From contig CM049307.1 of the NCBI GenBank assembly GCA_026874595.1, positions 10,439,579 through 10,503,578 of the forward strand: 64,000 nucleotides of DNA, in the 5' to 3' direction. The DNA is from Sipunculus nudus (Eukaryota > Annelida > Sipuncula > Golfingiida > Sipunculidae). This document shows, piece after piece, positions 1 through 12,840 of the stretch. How positions within the stretch are numbered: the stretch's first letter is position 1; each line of letters begins with the position of its first letter. Under the pieces are notes generated by a model. It did no database searches and was not told where the DNA came from. It was given only the letters and a program-made list of their open reading frames with translations. The translations under genes were made by a program, and so were the position numbers.

Positions 1-661
1 TTTACCACCTCACAATTATAACATGAGTGACTTCAGCATATCCGAGTGCAGAGATTATGACTGTGTTTTAAAAATGTGTGATAAAAAATTAAAATAATTA
101 CTACTAATTTATCCTGTATTGTCTGTTGCCTGTTCAGATTTATTTTTATCTGAATTGCCGTGTTTGTGTAAATATTAAATAAACATAATAAAAGTTTGAT
201 ATTAGATAAGTAATATGACTTCAGTGATATATATCTGATTATAAAAATGCACTCAAGGCTAGCTGTATTTATGTAAGGATTCTTTAAAAAAATCTTGCAT
301 TGAAAAATATAATTATAATACATTATATTTGGAAATGTATGTGTCAAAATGGAACCTTTTAAATCATTTTAATTGCATCTGAAACCTATCCTATATCATT
401 TTGAGAATATTTTGTTTGATATATTTATTTTGTACATTTAAATAATTTGAAACATTCCTTTTAACACATAAGAAAATTAAGAATATGTTCACCCATGTTT
501 ATGTAATAAAGCAGTTTGTATATATTACAGTGAATGTTAGAATATTATTTTAATTTAATATATATATAAGTGTGTGTTAAATTAAAATAATATATAACAT
601 ATATATATATATATATATCATCTTTATTATTAGTGCATTATCGTATTTCTTATTTTAACAG
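1..661 (+). other. Intron sequence upstream of the terminal exon of gene 1
   Basis: This AT-rich stretch has no supportable coding sequence. It ends in a splice acceptor (AG at 660-661) after a T-rich tract, so it is read as the 3' part of the last intron of the gene whose final exon follows. It contains an AT dinucleotide run at about 599-618. Short open frames here look like chance. Confidence 0.6.
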
Positions 662-790
662 GGACCATCTGAGGGAGAGAGTAAGAATGAAGACATCCCA
701 TTGAATGGGGGAACAGCATCTCCAGATTCTTCATCTAATGCTTATGGAATTAACAGTCAGACTAATTCCCACTATGATACAAAGGTATAG
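662..790 (+). CDS. 3'-terminal coding exon of an unidentified gene, with PDZ-ligand-like C-terminus
   Basis: An acceptor AG at 660-661 is followed by a frame open from the first base (GGA) for 42 codons to TAG at 788-790. The other two frames close within about 45 bases. The encoded tail is Ser/Asn-rich and hydrophilic, starts GPSEGESKNED and ends SHYDTKV, so it should be cytosolic. The last four residues DTKV fit the class I PDZ-binding pattern (S/T-x-hydrophobic). Such tails occur on transporters, channels and adhesion proteins. The end of vertebrate EAAT1 glutamate transporters (ETKM) is similar, but four residues cannot identify a family. The rest of the gene lies to the left of the window. 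Exon call is fairly strong; function is unknown. Confidence 0.7.
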   Translation, partial: GPSEGESKNEDIPLNGGTASPDSSSNAYGINSQTNSHYDTKV

Positions 791-1045
791 CAGACTGGCG
801 CCACCTAACAGCACATCAGGGACCTAGAACAATAGCGTGTTTTGTGATATACGTTGGTCTATAGCAAGAGAACCAGTCCCTTTTCCCTGTACCAATCAAT
901 GAAAACAATCCTTTGTATCAGATAGCCCCCTGCCTCTCTGTCAGCCACTGTTGTCTCACTATATCTCCAGCCTGGTTTTCCTTGTGGGCGGTGGATCGTG
1001 TCATGTAAAGGGGTTATGTAGAATAAAGACATTTCTCATGTAGGT
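791..1045 (+). other. Likely 3' UTR of gene 1 with polyadenylation signal
   Basis: The sequence after the stop codon is less AT-rich than its surroundings and carries a canonical AATAAA at 1022-1027. Cleavage would fall at about 1040-1050. Other possible hexamers occur further on (for example near 1739), so a longer UTR is possible. Confidence 0.4.
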
Positions 1046-2930
1046 GGATAACGTAGGGTAAGCTACGCCTGTGGTAGCCACGGCTACATCTGTTTTGTGC
1101 AGCAATGTGCTGGTATCCACACTCTCTCTTTGGGTCATCAAGTGCAAATTCCTGGAGCAAGTTTCGCACAATTACACAGAAGTTTGAGTCATGAGCTCAT
1201 TAGGCCTGTGACAGCGGAGTAGCAGTTCCCCAGGAAGAGGCTGTTTACCTCCAGGCAGTCCAGCTCATCAGCGGCTGACTAACAGAATGTACTGATTATC
1301 AGATCGCCCTTGGCTACAGGTCACTGTGTTTCGTTGGTCTCCTTGTTTATCGTGTTTATCAGTTTATATGTCTTTACCACAGGGGAGGGGGATCATTTGA
1401 TCACGTAATGAAGGTTGAGATCTTCAAGGATTAGGATTGTCCGCACAGGAAGTATTAACATCCAGTGATTTGTGTGCATGATAGCTTCACGCCTGTGTGT
1501 GATTCATACAGTCAATCATTTATACTTTTTCATCAAAAACTTTTTATCTTAGGATTATAAATAACTGCATTGTTCTGATTAATCAATGGTTACTTTAATT
1601 AAGTCGTTCACAACCTGAAATTATATTTTTAATCATTTACTCGTAAAAATGATTTTATATGGTTTCTTCCTTAGGGCTCAGCATTTACAGTTAACAGCTT
1701 GCCTGGGGCAAGCAAACATTTAAAAAATATTGTAGGGCAATAAAAGTTACCTCCTATGTGCCTGATTAGGCAAGTGGATGGGAAAAAAATTTACTTTGAT
1801 TTTAATAAAATTAAAATAGTTGAAAATAAATAAAACCATCAGCAAGCATTTAAACAGATGCTTAACTCAAAAGGGTAGAACACATTTGTGTTCACGGCCA
1901 CAATTATTGATTTTTGTAGGGCAAAGTGAACACTTTATTCTGGGCAAGTAAAACCTAGATATTATTTACCTGGTGAGACAAGACCTTTCTATTATTAATG
2001 TGGAGTCCAGTTACTCACAGAGAACGAGAGAATAAGTATCAGCTCAGGTCTGCAGCATTTCTCTGATTTTTTCCAGGACTCCAGGAGTCTTATATTCTCT
2101 TATGAAAAACTCCTATATTCCTAAACCAATTATATTGACCTTGAGAAGCTGCCTAGAAGATAGATGGTCATGTTGATACACCATGTGAACCACAGTTGTG
2201 CAGTGAAACTCATATTTTTCCTATTTTTTTTTTTTTAAAGTTCCTTTAAACTATCAAGCTTGGTATAAAATTTCTGTATATCATCAAGTACCAGCTGCTG
2301 GTAGAAGCCCTGTTATTCTATTTTGGTGCTGCTGACTCAGTGGTCCTCCAGTCCTGTCATCAGTCAATCCATTGACTGTCTCTTCCATCTCTGATCCTGT
2401 TCTGGTCCTACAAATACAATGTAACAGTCATCTTTTAAACTATCAACCCTTGAACTGTGGGTGCATAAGTCCTGCAGGATCAAAAATTAACTGTGCAGGA
2501 AGGTTTTTGTTAAAAAGGAATAGATCTCTCTCTCTCTAAGAGATTAAACAATTCTAAATCTCTACATTACAATCCTAAAACCTCATTTAAACCAACATAA
2601 AACATTTGCAGGATAAAAATCTGACTTTTGCATTTAACCAGCACAACTGTGTTGTGAAAATATCAGTAAACTTTATCAGTAAAACACAGTTTGTCAACAA
2701 TCCAACATTTGCCAAAAATTTGACCAGTTGCACCTCCATTACAGAATATTAAGAAAAGACTTTGAAATTATATAATAATCAATAACAAAAAGAATCCTAG
2801 ACAGGCCTCTAGGAGTGCAAGGGCCAAATCAGGGGTCACTATTGGACATTGAAATGTCACTAAGGGCATTATGACTGGATGGAGGTATTACTGTGAGGAC
2901 AGCTTATATTACTTACACATTACTGATTTT
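1046..2930. other. Non-coding stretch, no gene seen
   Basis: No open frame with coding character was found. The segment at about 1690-1980 has several degenerate copies of a motif around GGGCAAG, which suggests an old eroded repeat. A short CT run lies at about 2526-2537. Confidence 0.4.
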
Positions 2931-5537
2931 TTTAGCGAACCTGTGAGCTTATGCGATGGTGCGGCGTCGTTCATCGTGTGTCGTGCGTCGTCTGTACGTT
3001 AACCATAGCTATCTCAAAAACGGCAGGAGCTAGCATCACCAATTTTTTTGCAAATATTCAGTCATCCAAAAAACTATATCAGATTTTGTTTATTTTTTTT
3101 CTAACTGCATTTTCTTAGATTTTATAGGGAAAAAGCTAAAAAAACTTTAAAAATCTTCTTCTCTGAAACTGTCCAGCCAAATTGTCCAGTATTTCACAGA
3201 AATGATCCCTGGATCAATCTTTCTCAAGTTTGTTCGAAAGGTTCCAGTTTGGAGATTTTTGGCTGAGTTACAGGAGGTTGAACTTTGTTAACTGTGCAAA
3301 AAAGCATATTAAAATTTAAATCTCAGAAACGGCTGGAGCTATCATCACCAAATTTTATGCCAATGTTGGTCACATGAGTCATATCTGAAATTGAGGTATT
3401 GGTGGCGCCATCTGCATCGGCCTTTTTTGTATGGGGGTCATCATTCCCTGTATCATACTGACAGCTACAAATAACTTCTTCTCTGAAACGAAATGGCCAA
3501 ATTGTTTAATATCGTACAGAAATGATCCTAGGGTAGTGCTTTCTGAAGTTTGTTCAAATGGTCTCAGTTCAGTGACTTTTGGCTAAGTTATGGGAAGCTG
3601 AATTTAGTCATATGCCACAACAGTCCATTTTAGCTAAGTGGCTACAAAAATCTTCTTCTCAAAAACCACTGGGCCAAATTCTTAAATCCCACACATTAAT
3701 TATCCTTAGATGTTGATAATTCAAGTTTGTTCAAATGGTCTCAGTTCAGTGACTTTTGGCTGAGTTGTGGGGAGCTGAATTTAGTCATATGCCATAACGA
3801 CCAATTTTAGCTAATTGGCTACAAAAATCTTCTTTTCAAAAACCACTGGGCCAAATTATTAAATCTCATACATTAATTATCCTTAGATGTCGATAATTCA
3901 AGTTTGTTCAAATGGTTTTGATTCAATGATTTTTGGCTGAGTTATGGGAAGCTGAACTTTGCCATTTTGTTGTATTTTCCCATGAGTTATAAACCTACAA
4001 AACGTTTTTCGACTGATGATGATACTGAGGCCAGTTTGTATAATATTTTGCAAGAGTAATTCCCTGAATCATTCTTATAATAATTGTCTTTCATGGTTCC
4101 AAAAAATTGAATTTGGCTGAATTATAAAGATTGAATTGAGTCATTTTACCAAATATGTTAGCTGTGTGAAGCAGATACATCTAGCTTAGCACCAGTTTAT
4201 CAGCATCCATTACATCATGCCTCTAGACATTTAGATTTCAGGTTATCTATGGAAAATATTGACAAGAATGTTTTTAAAAGCTTTTAAAAAATGTAGATTT
4301 ATGATATTACATATCATCTGTACACTAACTCATAATTTTTCAGGAATAGCAGGAGCTACCATCCCCAAATGTTATGCAATTATCTGTCACATATCAAATG
4401 TTGATGGATTCATCTTATTTTTGCTATCTGCATTTACTTAGATTTTACAAGGGAAAAGCTGAAAAAAACTTGTAAAAGTCTTCTTCTTGTTAACAGTCCA
4501 GCCAAATTGTCCAAATTTTACAGAAATGATCCCAGACGTGAGCCCTCTCAAGTTTGTTCAAATGGTTTGTGTTGGATAAATTTTAGCAGAGTTACATAAC
4601 AGGCCAAGATTGTGTACGTTTCTTGAATAGGTTAAGAAACTGCCAACTGTTTCAGATTTGGCAACAGATCAAGAGTTCATTCAGTGCAGCCAAATATAGG
4701 TCAACAGTTCAGTCAGTGCAGCCAAGCACAAGGCATGTGATCACCTCATGGGCAGCATGTGATCATCTCATGGGTAGCATGTGATCACCTCATGAGTATC
4801 ATGTGATCACCTCATGGGTGTCATGCCCCTCAGGGCTGCATATGGAGCCAATCTGTGAGCTTATGCAATTGTGTGGCTACTATTTCAGATTTGGCAATAG
4901 GCAAAAGGTCAGCCTGGATTTATTAATAGCTTTGGCAGACTGCCAACTGTTTCAGATTATGCAACAGGTCAAGAGTTCACTCAGTACAGCCAGGTACAGG
5001 TAAAAAATTCACTCAGTCTAGCCAGGTGCAGGTCAAGAGTTCACTCAGTGCAGTAGCCTGAGCCAGTAATTTGTCACAGTACACTCGGGGCAACAGCCTT
5101 TCTCACCTAAGCCTGGTCAGCCCTGTGCTTCAGACTCAAGGTAAGTTTGATGTATTGGCCTGATATTCTGACCTGTCTATGTATTTTTATGGCTTTCTCG
5201 TTCACAAGACAGGTGTTGCCATCTACAATGACTTTTGCAAAGTGTATTTGCCTGCTTAATTCTACAGAAGAATTTGATATATCAGCCTGAAATTGGGCAT
5301 ATGTGTACATGTCAAATAGCTTTGTTGTATACAAGACTGGTGGTGCCACCTAAAATAATTTTTGTGTTGTGTGCACCCATGCCAGAATTTCAGCAGTGAT
5401 GTTTGTGTATTGTTTCTTGTTCAAAATGTTTAGTACTTGCATTGTTCATATATATGAAAAGTAGTGGTTCAGCACTGAAGCGTTATACCTGGTGTATATC
5501 CATATGCACAGGTTCGCATTAGGCCTGTAGGCCTTGT
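2931..5537 (+). mobile_element. HINE-like element E, complete
   Basis: The element starts in a T-run with GCGAACCTGTG (2935-2945). The complement of this, CACAGGTTCGC, sits near the other end at 5507-5517. It is followed by the palindrome AGGCC-TGTA-GGCCT (5521-5534) and a terminus TGTTTT. Subterminal inverted repeats, then a 3' hairpin, then a T-rich end, is the plan of Helentron-associated interspersed elements (HINEs). No transposase is encoded, so mobility would need an autonomous Helentron elsewhere. Inside are units of about 180 bp with the phrase AAGTTTGTTCAAATGGT (near 3226, 3548, 3723, 3900 and 4551), one copy of the shared GGTGGCGCCA core near 3402, and a 26-bp satellite near 4735. 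A second 5'-like phrase (GTGAGCTTATGC near 4855) hints at an internal rearrangement. Confidence 0.7.
4735..4825 (+). repeat. 26-bp tandem repeat with TGATCA, four copies
   Basis: Four units of about 26 bp contain CATGTGATCACCTCATGG with small changes. The unit includes two palindromic cores (CATG and TGATCA). It lies inside element E and is flanked by looser repeats of 45-50 bp around the phrase GTCAAGAGTTCACTCAGT, up to about 5055. Confidence 0.75.
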
Positions 5538-7134
5538 TTTATATTTTTGTCAGAGCTTTTTTATATATCTGCATACTGCATGGCACAAATAAAGAAATGC
5601 CAGCTTCAGGTAATGTCCCACCTAAATGTTTCCACCACTGTTATTATATATAACCATTAGAGGAAAATATGAATTTATTATTGTCAGTAAGTCAGGAAAG
5701 TTCAGTGTGACTGACTGGGACACATTCCATTAACTTATTTGTATGAATTATGAATTTTTTGTTGTGCTTACTTAATCTTATCTTCAGGTGGGCTCTGCCT
5801 ATATTCTGTCTAGATATTTCATTGATAAAACATATTTTGTATGCATGACATTGGTGCCACCTTTTTAAAATTTATTTAAATACACAAATTTACTCTCCAA
5901 TCCCATCACTGTTTATACCTTTGTTGTACCATGAAGGGCCTTGCTGGGAAACTTTGGGTCTTTTATATTTTGTTACTGTATTTGTATACAAAGGAACAGG
6001 CCTGCCAAGTTTTGAAGGAAACTTGTTGTGCTTGTACTTTATGTACTTCAGAGGATTATGAATATACAGTATTACCTCAGTTTCCAACCAGAACCATAGA
6101 AATATAAACAGCAAGTGAAGGGTCAGGTGACTGAGGATATAAACAAGTTGGTTGGCTTTAGGTAAAGGCATTCTACTTGAATGGACATTTGAGTCACAAT
6201 AATGATTTGTTGATTGCCATATGTACCAAGGCATGAAGAAATAATTGGTTATTAAGGTCAAATAGCACATTTAGATGGCACAATTTGGAAAATGGAAAAG
6301 GTAAAGAAAAAGTTAATAGGATATCTTACAAATATATACTGTTTCAATTATGGCTGCATGGACAGTCTTGTTATTTGATGTGCTCAATGGCAGTTTTATT
6401 GGTTACCCAGAACAGGAAGCACCACCTGCATTTGCTTCATGTTTTTGTATGTTTAAATTATGGAGCAATGCTACCTTTGTAAAAATTGTGTATAATGTCA
6501 CCTTGAAAGGGTTATGTTGATAAAAAGGAGTGCAAAACTTGTATATATTTAGTGCCGTTGCTTTTTGGGCTTCAGTGATTACCTGAAAATGAGAATATGG
6601 CATCTTTAGTGAATGTCCTGTCCTAAGATCTTATGGCCATTCCTAACTCACAAATTCTCAAGTGAACTTGCTACTTTTTTTAGTTTCAAGTTTTTACACA
6701 CTTGAAGTCGACCTATATTTTTGTACCATAATGTACCAGAGGCTTCATACAGTAACTGTAACGACCACTTAGTTGGAACTGAAAGTACAGAAATGTGAGT
6801 ACCATCATCAGAAATGTTCATACTGTTGTTACTATGACATTTTGTAAAACAGCAGTTTATGTATTCCCAAAAATGACACATATTCACTCATTAGAAAGTA
6901 TGACCTTTGATACATTGAGCCAGAACATGTTTCATTTTTGTTAATTTTTTAAGTTTGACCAATCACCGTCAATCACTTGTAATATTAAGTTTTATTTCTT
7001 AAATTTCCTTCTGAATCAACGGAGTATATGTATATTAATGGCTTTGGACTTAAAAGGAATCATATCTTTTAAAGACCAAATGTGCTTGGACTATCAGAAC
7101 CTAGTCTGATGCATTTTATTTTCATAGATGGATG
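5538..7134. other. Non-coding stretch, no gene seen
   Basis: AT-rich unique-looking sequence. Its longest open frames (about 80-126 codons) show no domain, no signal and no splice context, and are probably chance. A canonical AATAAA occurs near 5588. Confidence 0.4.
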
Positions 7135-7620
7135 GACTGAAGTTATACTAAAATCTAGTGTTTGTATAGTTTACATGTAGTGTAACTACAAGTAGCATTA
7201 AGACCTGGTGTTTATATTGTAATCATGTGTAGTGTAACAGGATAAATTACAGAAGTAAAGCTACAGTGTTTGTACAAAAATGTTTGGAATAACATAATAA
7301 GTTACACTATAAGGTCTAGTGTTTATACAAAGAAATACTAAATAACAGTAAAATTATATCTATTCTGCTGGTTATAAATAGTATTTTAGTGAAACAGAAA
7401 ACGTTACAATACAGTGTAGTCTTTATACAAAGAACTTCTAGTCACAGAAACATGAAAGTTACAAAAAAACTGCTGTCTATAGAAAGAATGATAACTGTAA
7501 CAGGATTGGTAGCACGACGACCTCGTGTTGATAGGGTTAATGTTTCATGCGTCAGGATAAGTGGCACTACGTATAGTGAGAGGTGTTAATACAAAGAATG
7601 TTTAGTGTAATAAGGCTGTG
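7135..7620 (+). repeat. Degenerate tandem repeat of about 50-60 bp
   Basis: At least six diverged units share a pattern of AGTTACACTA, a short spacer, then TCTAGTGTTTATACAAAGAA. Copies start near 7141, 7189, 7245, 7300, 7400 and 7565. The units vary in length and sequence, which suggests an old array. No palindromic core of the HINE type is present. Confidence 0.5.
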
Positions 7621-8171
7621 CTAATTTAATGCTCTGTGTTCCGTTATAGTGATCAAAATGAAAATTTTATTATAATAAAATGATGTTAAAAAATTGGTTA
7701 AGTGTGTGTGGTGCAAAATGTATGTTTTGCAATACGAGTCTCGGAAAACTTTGCTTTAGGGTTTTAGAGTTCTTGCACATTAAGATAATGGAAGAATATG
7801 GTATTTTTTAGCTCAGATTACTTTCAGTCAGCTCTTTGTCCATCGTCCGTCCGGCCTTCCTCTTGTCCGTTAACAGGACACAAATCGTAACTGCTGCACC
7901 TAGAAACTTCTAACTGAACACCCGTGAAGGTCTATATAAAATATTCTTGAAGACCTGAAAAAAGGTCACTTCGACCTATATCTTCCGAGCTATGGGGCCC
8001 GTAAATACCCCCTAGAATTATTAAACATTTGATACAAAAGTTCCAATATCTGAATAACTAAATCTTTGCAATGACTGCCATGATTTTTTCCATGCATTTT
8101 GATCATGGAGTGTATCACCAGTCCTGAAGACTGGTGGCGCCACCTATATTTTTTCCAATTGCTTACGCGTT

Positions 8172-11161
8172 TTTTAGCTCAGCTGACTATAAGTCATCTG
8201 GATGTCCGTCCGTAAGACTGGCACGTTTCGACACCGTTGGACCTACGAATCTGAATGCCAAAAATTGGGTCAATAGGACTTCGTTCCTTTGAGATATTAA
8301 GGAAAAACCTCAATTTTTTATTAGAAATCTATTTTCACACTTCAGGACTGCCTAATATCAAAACCACTCATCTGGTTTTCTTCATATTTACCATAAATAT
8401 TCCTCTATATAGTTCCTATGTACATGCAAGATATTAAGTCAGTATTATATAATTTAAAAAAGTTATTGGCCCAAACATAATGCACTTTGTAAAAAAATCA
8501 GGAAGATATTTTGTCACTTAAAACTAAAAGTGTTAAAGATAGGGACTTTTTTCCAGTAATACAACTTAAATTAATCAAAATTTTTTATGGCAAAAATATA
8601 AAATTGATACCTTAAATTTTGCCCAACTTTGGCCATGGCAGGTTTTTTTCCTGTAAGTACTGTGGATTTAATTGTCACACCATGTATACATAAGGATTTA
8701 ATCTGTTAAAATCTGAAATTTGAAAATAAAAGCTGCAAAATTAGGCTAGTTATTGATTTTTTTTGGAGGCTCTTTTTGTATTCCCTTACATTGTCAAGCA
8801 GTCCACTTTGATGACTGTAGGTCATTCAGTGCACATCTCTATGCTCCCCAGGCTGTTGACATAATTTTAGATGTCCCCAAAATCTCCTACCATACCGAAA
8901 ATTGGGTCATTAGGACTTTGTTCCTTTGAGATATTAAGGAAAAAAACTCCGTTTTCCATAAAAAAAAAGCCATTGTTACACTTCAAGGCTGCCTAATATC
9001 AAAACCCCTGATCTGTTTTTGATCGTATTTAGTATTCATTCTTTTATACATTTTCTATGAACATACCAAAAATTAGGTAAGTATTGAGTATTATTTTGAA
9101 GTTATGGGCCAAAACATAATGCAATTTTTTAAAAAATCAGGAAATATATTTACTCACATGAGAATTGCTGAACCTAGAGACCTTTTTTCAGGAATATAAC
9201 TTTATTTAATCAAAATTCAATTGTTTACCCAAAATTAGATCTGAATTTTGCAAATTTTTCAAGTTATTAGCATAAATAAAAAACAATACCTTAAATTTTG
9301 TCCAACTTTGGCACTGTTGATTTAATTTTCCCAGCATATATGCATAAGGATTTAATCTTTTAAAATCTGAACTTTCAAAAGAAATTGATTGGAATGAATA
9401 GCTTTTATTCATGTTTTCACACACCATGTCAAGTGTTGTTTACATCTAGCCCACCTAGTAGTACAGCCTTCACTTGCATTATGTAACCCACCTCAGGCAG
9501 CTTACCTTGGCCCAGCTTGGCCACTACTAGCAGGCTTCCCCTCACCCTGCACTCACCCCCCCCCCCCAGCTGGTGCATAAACTAGATGAATGTTATAATT
9601 TTTCTGTATTTTATTTTATTCTTGGACATGCTACATTTTAGATTTTGTATTGAACCACCAGGGTTACAATGATTAAAGTGTACATTTAATTGTGTCCACA
9701 AAGTGGTGTATTGCTGTGAAAGTCTGGATGTTCATGAGATAAGTAATTCCTTACTTCAGAAGAGTAAAAACTTCACCAGGAATGAAATTGACTATTAATT
9801 CCAGTAATTAATTAAAACTGGGATAGTAATTAGCACAATGATATTGTTTGTCCCTCATTCAACCAACAGTGTGTATACTTTATTTGAAAAGATGTTTTAT
9901 TTTGTCAAATTTACTTTTATTTTATTTTGGTGAATAAAATTAAGCATGTCCTGAAAACTCCAATATGCAAAACTTTTTAATAGTAATTCAAGGAATATTC
10001 TTGTAGATGCCATGTTGTGGCATTATTTTCTTTTAAAATCAGTTAAAACATTTATGATTTAAAAATAATAAAATATATGTGTATTCATAATATGACCCAA
10101 TGTTTTTTACTCTGTTTATATAATGATTGCAACTTTTGCAACAATTCTAATATTTTAACTTATATTTTCAGGTTTTTTAATTAAAAATTTATAAACCTGT
10201 AAATAAAAAAATGATACAGATAAAAACTTCTTAATGGAAAAAGTGGATCTGCTTAAAAAAATAGGATTATATATAAACTTAAATGCATTATTCTCTTGAA
10301 AGTGAAATAAAGGTATTAGTCCATTCTGTCCACTTGCCTGTCCATCTGTAAATTTTCGTATGCAACACAGTATCTCAAAACTTTTACTGTTTTTCTTCAT
10401 GACAGTCTTGTCAGAGTATTAGTTTGCAATCATATATTTAGAACTTTACTATAACCAAGTAGGAGGGCCCATTTCCTCTTAGCTTTTCATATTCTTATAT
10501 AAATGAAAAACATTACAATAGAATATTTCTACATCCACCTTCGTGCTGCCCTCACTTTTCCCTTTTCCGAACCCCATCCCAAAGTCAGCCTCAGTAAGCA
10601 AGAACAAGATGAATCAGATATATTCATACTTTAATATTTTGTATAACTATTCGTCCATAGGTACCTATGTACATGCCAGAAATTATGTCAATATTGTGTA
10701 ATATGTAGACATAGTGGGCATCACAATAATGTACCTTGTCAAGACTAAAGAGATATTGTGTCATACAGTCACATATTCATAAATCACATAGTTAATCATA
10801 ACATCATATCTGTCAAATTGAACATTGCAGACTACCATACACTTTAGATCCTTCAACAAATAGCCTTATCATCTACTACTGCTTATTACTGCTGTCATTG
10901 CATTCATATTTGCTCAAATATATCACAATTTTCAACCCCTCCTAAATAAATAAAAAATAAACCACTTTATTTGACTCTATAAATCCATCAGTAAGGTAAT
11001 TTCATTTATCATTTACTCACATATTACATTACATTCCTTTATAATAGCCCAACATGTACATGATATTCATAAGCTTTATTGACTCGATATAGTATCACAG
11101 TGGAGAAACATTTATAGTCCAATCACGATCAGCTGAGCGCCGTGACCCATGGGTCCCTTGT
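8172..11161 (+). mobile_element. HINE-like element B1, about 3 kb
   Basis: The 5' end is TTTTTAGCTCAGCTGACT. The 3' end is CAGCTGAGC (from 11130) followed by the palindrome GACCCATGGGTC (11144-11155) and CCTTGTT. B shares its ends with A, but inside it has two tandem units of about 640 bp. These are recognised by GGCACGTTT, TTCGTTCCTTTGAGATATTAAGGAAAA and CTTCAGGACTGCCTAATATC (quoted in parts). A C-run (about 9549) and an AT-rich tail follow. No protein is encoded. Its 3' end abuts the 5' end of A1 directly. Confidence 0.65.
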
Positions 11162-11469
11162 TTAGCTCAGCTGACTGAAAGTCATCTGAGCTATAGCGAT
11201 CACTCTTTGTCCGTCGTCCGTCTGTCCGTCCGTTAACCAGGCACAAATCGTAACCGCTAGTTCTAGAATCTTGTAACTTGGGATTCTGAGAGGTCCATAA
11301 AAAATCTCCTTGGAAACCAGAAATTAGGTATCTGTTACCCATATCCTTCGAGCTATGGGGCCCCAAAGTAAAATTTCATACAAAACTTTGATATCTCATT
11401 TACTACATCACTGATGGTCATGATTTTTTGGCATACATATTGATCATGAGATGTTCTATCTGTTCCTGC

Positions 11470-12840
11470 AGACTGGTGGCGCCAACTGTATTTTTCAATT
11501 TTTCACGATTTCTTTTCTCTATTGAGACCTTTAAAAATGTGAACATCTGTTAACAGGGCACAAATCGTAACCGCTGGCCCTAGAATCTTCATTCATGACA
11601 CACTGAGAGACCTATGATAAGTCTCCATGGAAACTAGAAATTAGGTCTCTGTTACCCAGATCTGTCGAGCTATGGGGCCTCAAAGTACCCCCCAGAATAG
11701 TCAAAAATACAAAAACTTCAATATCTCATTAACTACATCACTGATTGTCATGATTTTTGGCATACATATTGATCATGAGATGTTTCATCAGGTTCTGCAT
11801 ACTGGTGGCGCCACCTGTAATTTTCAATTTCTTACGAATTGTTTTCTCCTTTTTTGAGACCTTTAAAAATGTGAACATCTGTTAACAGGGCACAAATCGT
11901 AAAGACTGGCCCTAGAATCTTCATTCTTGACACAGTGAGAGACCTATGAAAAGTCTCCATGGAAACCTAAAATAAGGTCTCTGTTACCAATATCCTTGGA
12001 GCTGTGGGGCTCCTAATAACCCCCTCAGAATAATGGAAAATTTGATAAAAACAAACTGCAACATCTAAATAACTACAACACTGATGGTCATGATTTTTGC
12101 ATACATATTGATCAAAAGGTGTTCCATTAGTTCCGGCAGACTGGTGGCGCCACCTGTATTTTTTTCTAATTTTCACAATTTTTCCTCTCTTTTTTTGAGA
12201 CTTTTAAGGATGTAGTTAATTTGTCAACAGGGTACAAATCGTAACGACTGGACCTAGAATCTTCATTCTTGGCACACAGGGAGACCCATGAAAAGTCTCC
12301 ATGGAAACCTGAAATTAGGTCTCTGTTACCCATATCCTTTGAGCTATGGCACTCCAAAGTACAGCTCAGAATAATGGAACATTTGATACAAAAAGTATCT
12401 GAACAACTAATGCAGAGACCACCATAATTGTTTGCATGGATATTGATCATGGAGTGTTTCATCAGTTTCTGCAGACTGGTGGCACCACCTGTATTTGTTC
12501 AGTTTTTTTTTACGAATTTTTCTCTTTTTTGAGACCTTTAAAGATATGAACATCTATTAACAGGGCACAAATCATAACAACTCGACCTAGAATCTTCATT
12601 CTGGACACACAGGGAGACCCATGAAAAGACTCCATGGAAACCTGAAATTAGGTCTCTGTTACCCATATCCTTGAAGCTGTATGGTTCCAAAGTACCCCCC
12701 CCCCCCCCAGAATAATGAAAAATTTGATACAAAAACTGCAGTATTTCAATAACTACAACACTGATGGCCATGATTTTTGGCATACATATTGATCATGAGG
12801 TGTTTCATCTGTTTCTGCAGACTGGTGGTGCAACCTGTAT
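11470..12840 (+). repeat. Tandem array of about 340-bp A units with palindromic core
   Basis: The unit carries TATTGATCATGAG about 45 bases before a GGTGGCGCCACC core. Cores or close variants lie near 11474, 11804, 12143, 12478 and 12823, so the period is about 335-350 bp. The two right-most cores are mutated (GGTGGCACCACC, GGTGGTGCAACC). One unit contains a C-run at 12695-12708. Confidence 0.8.
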
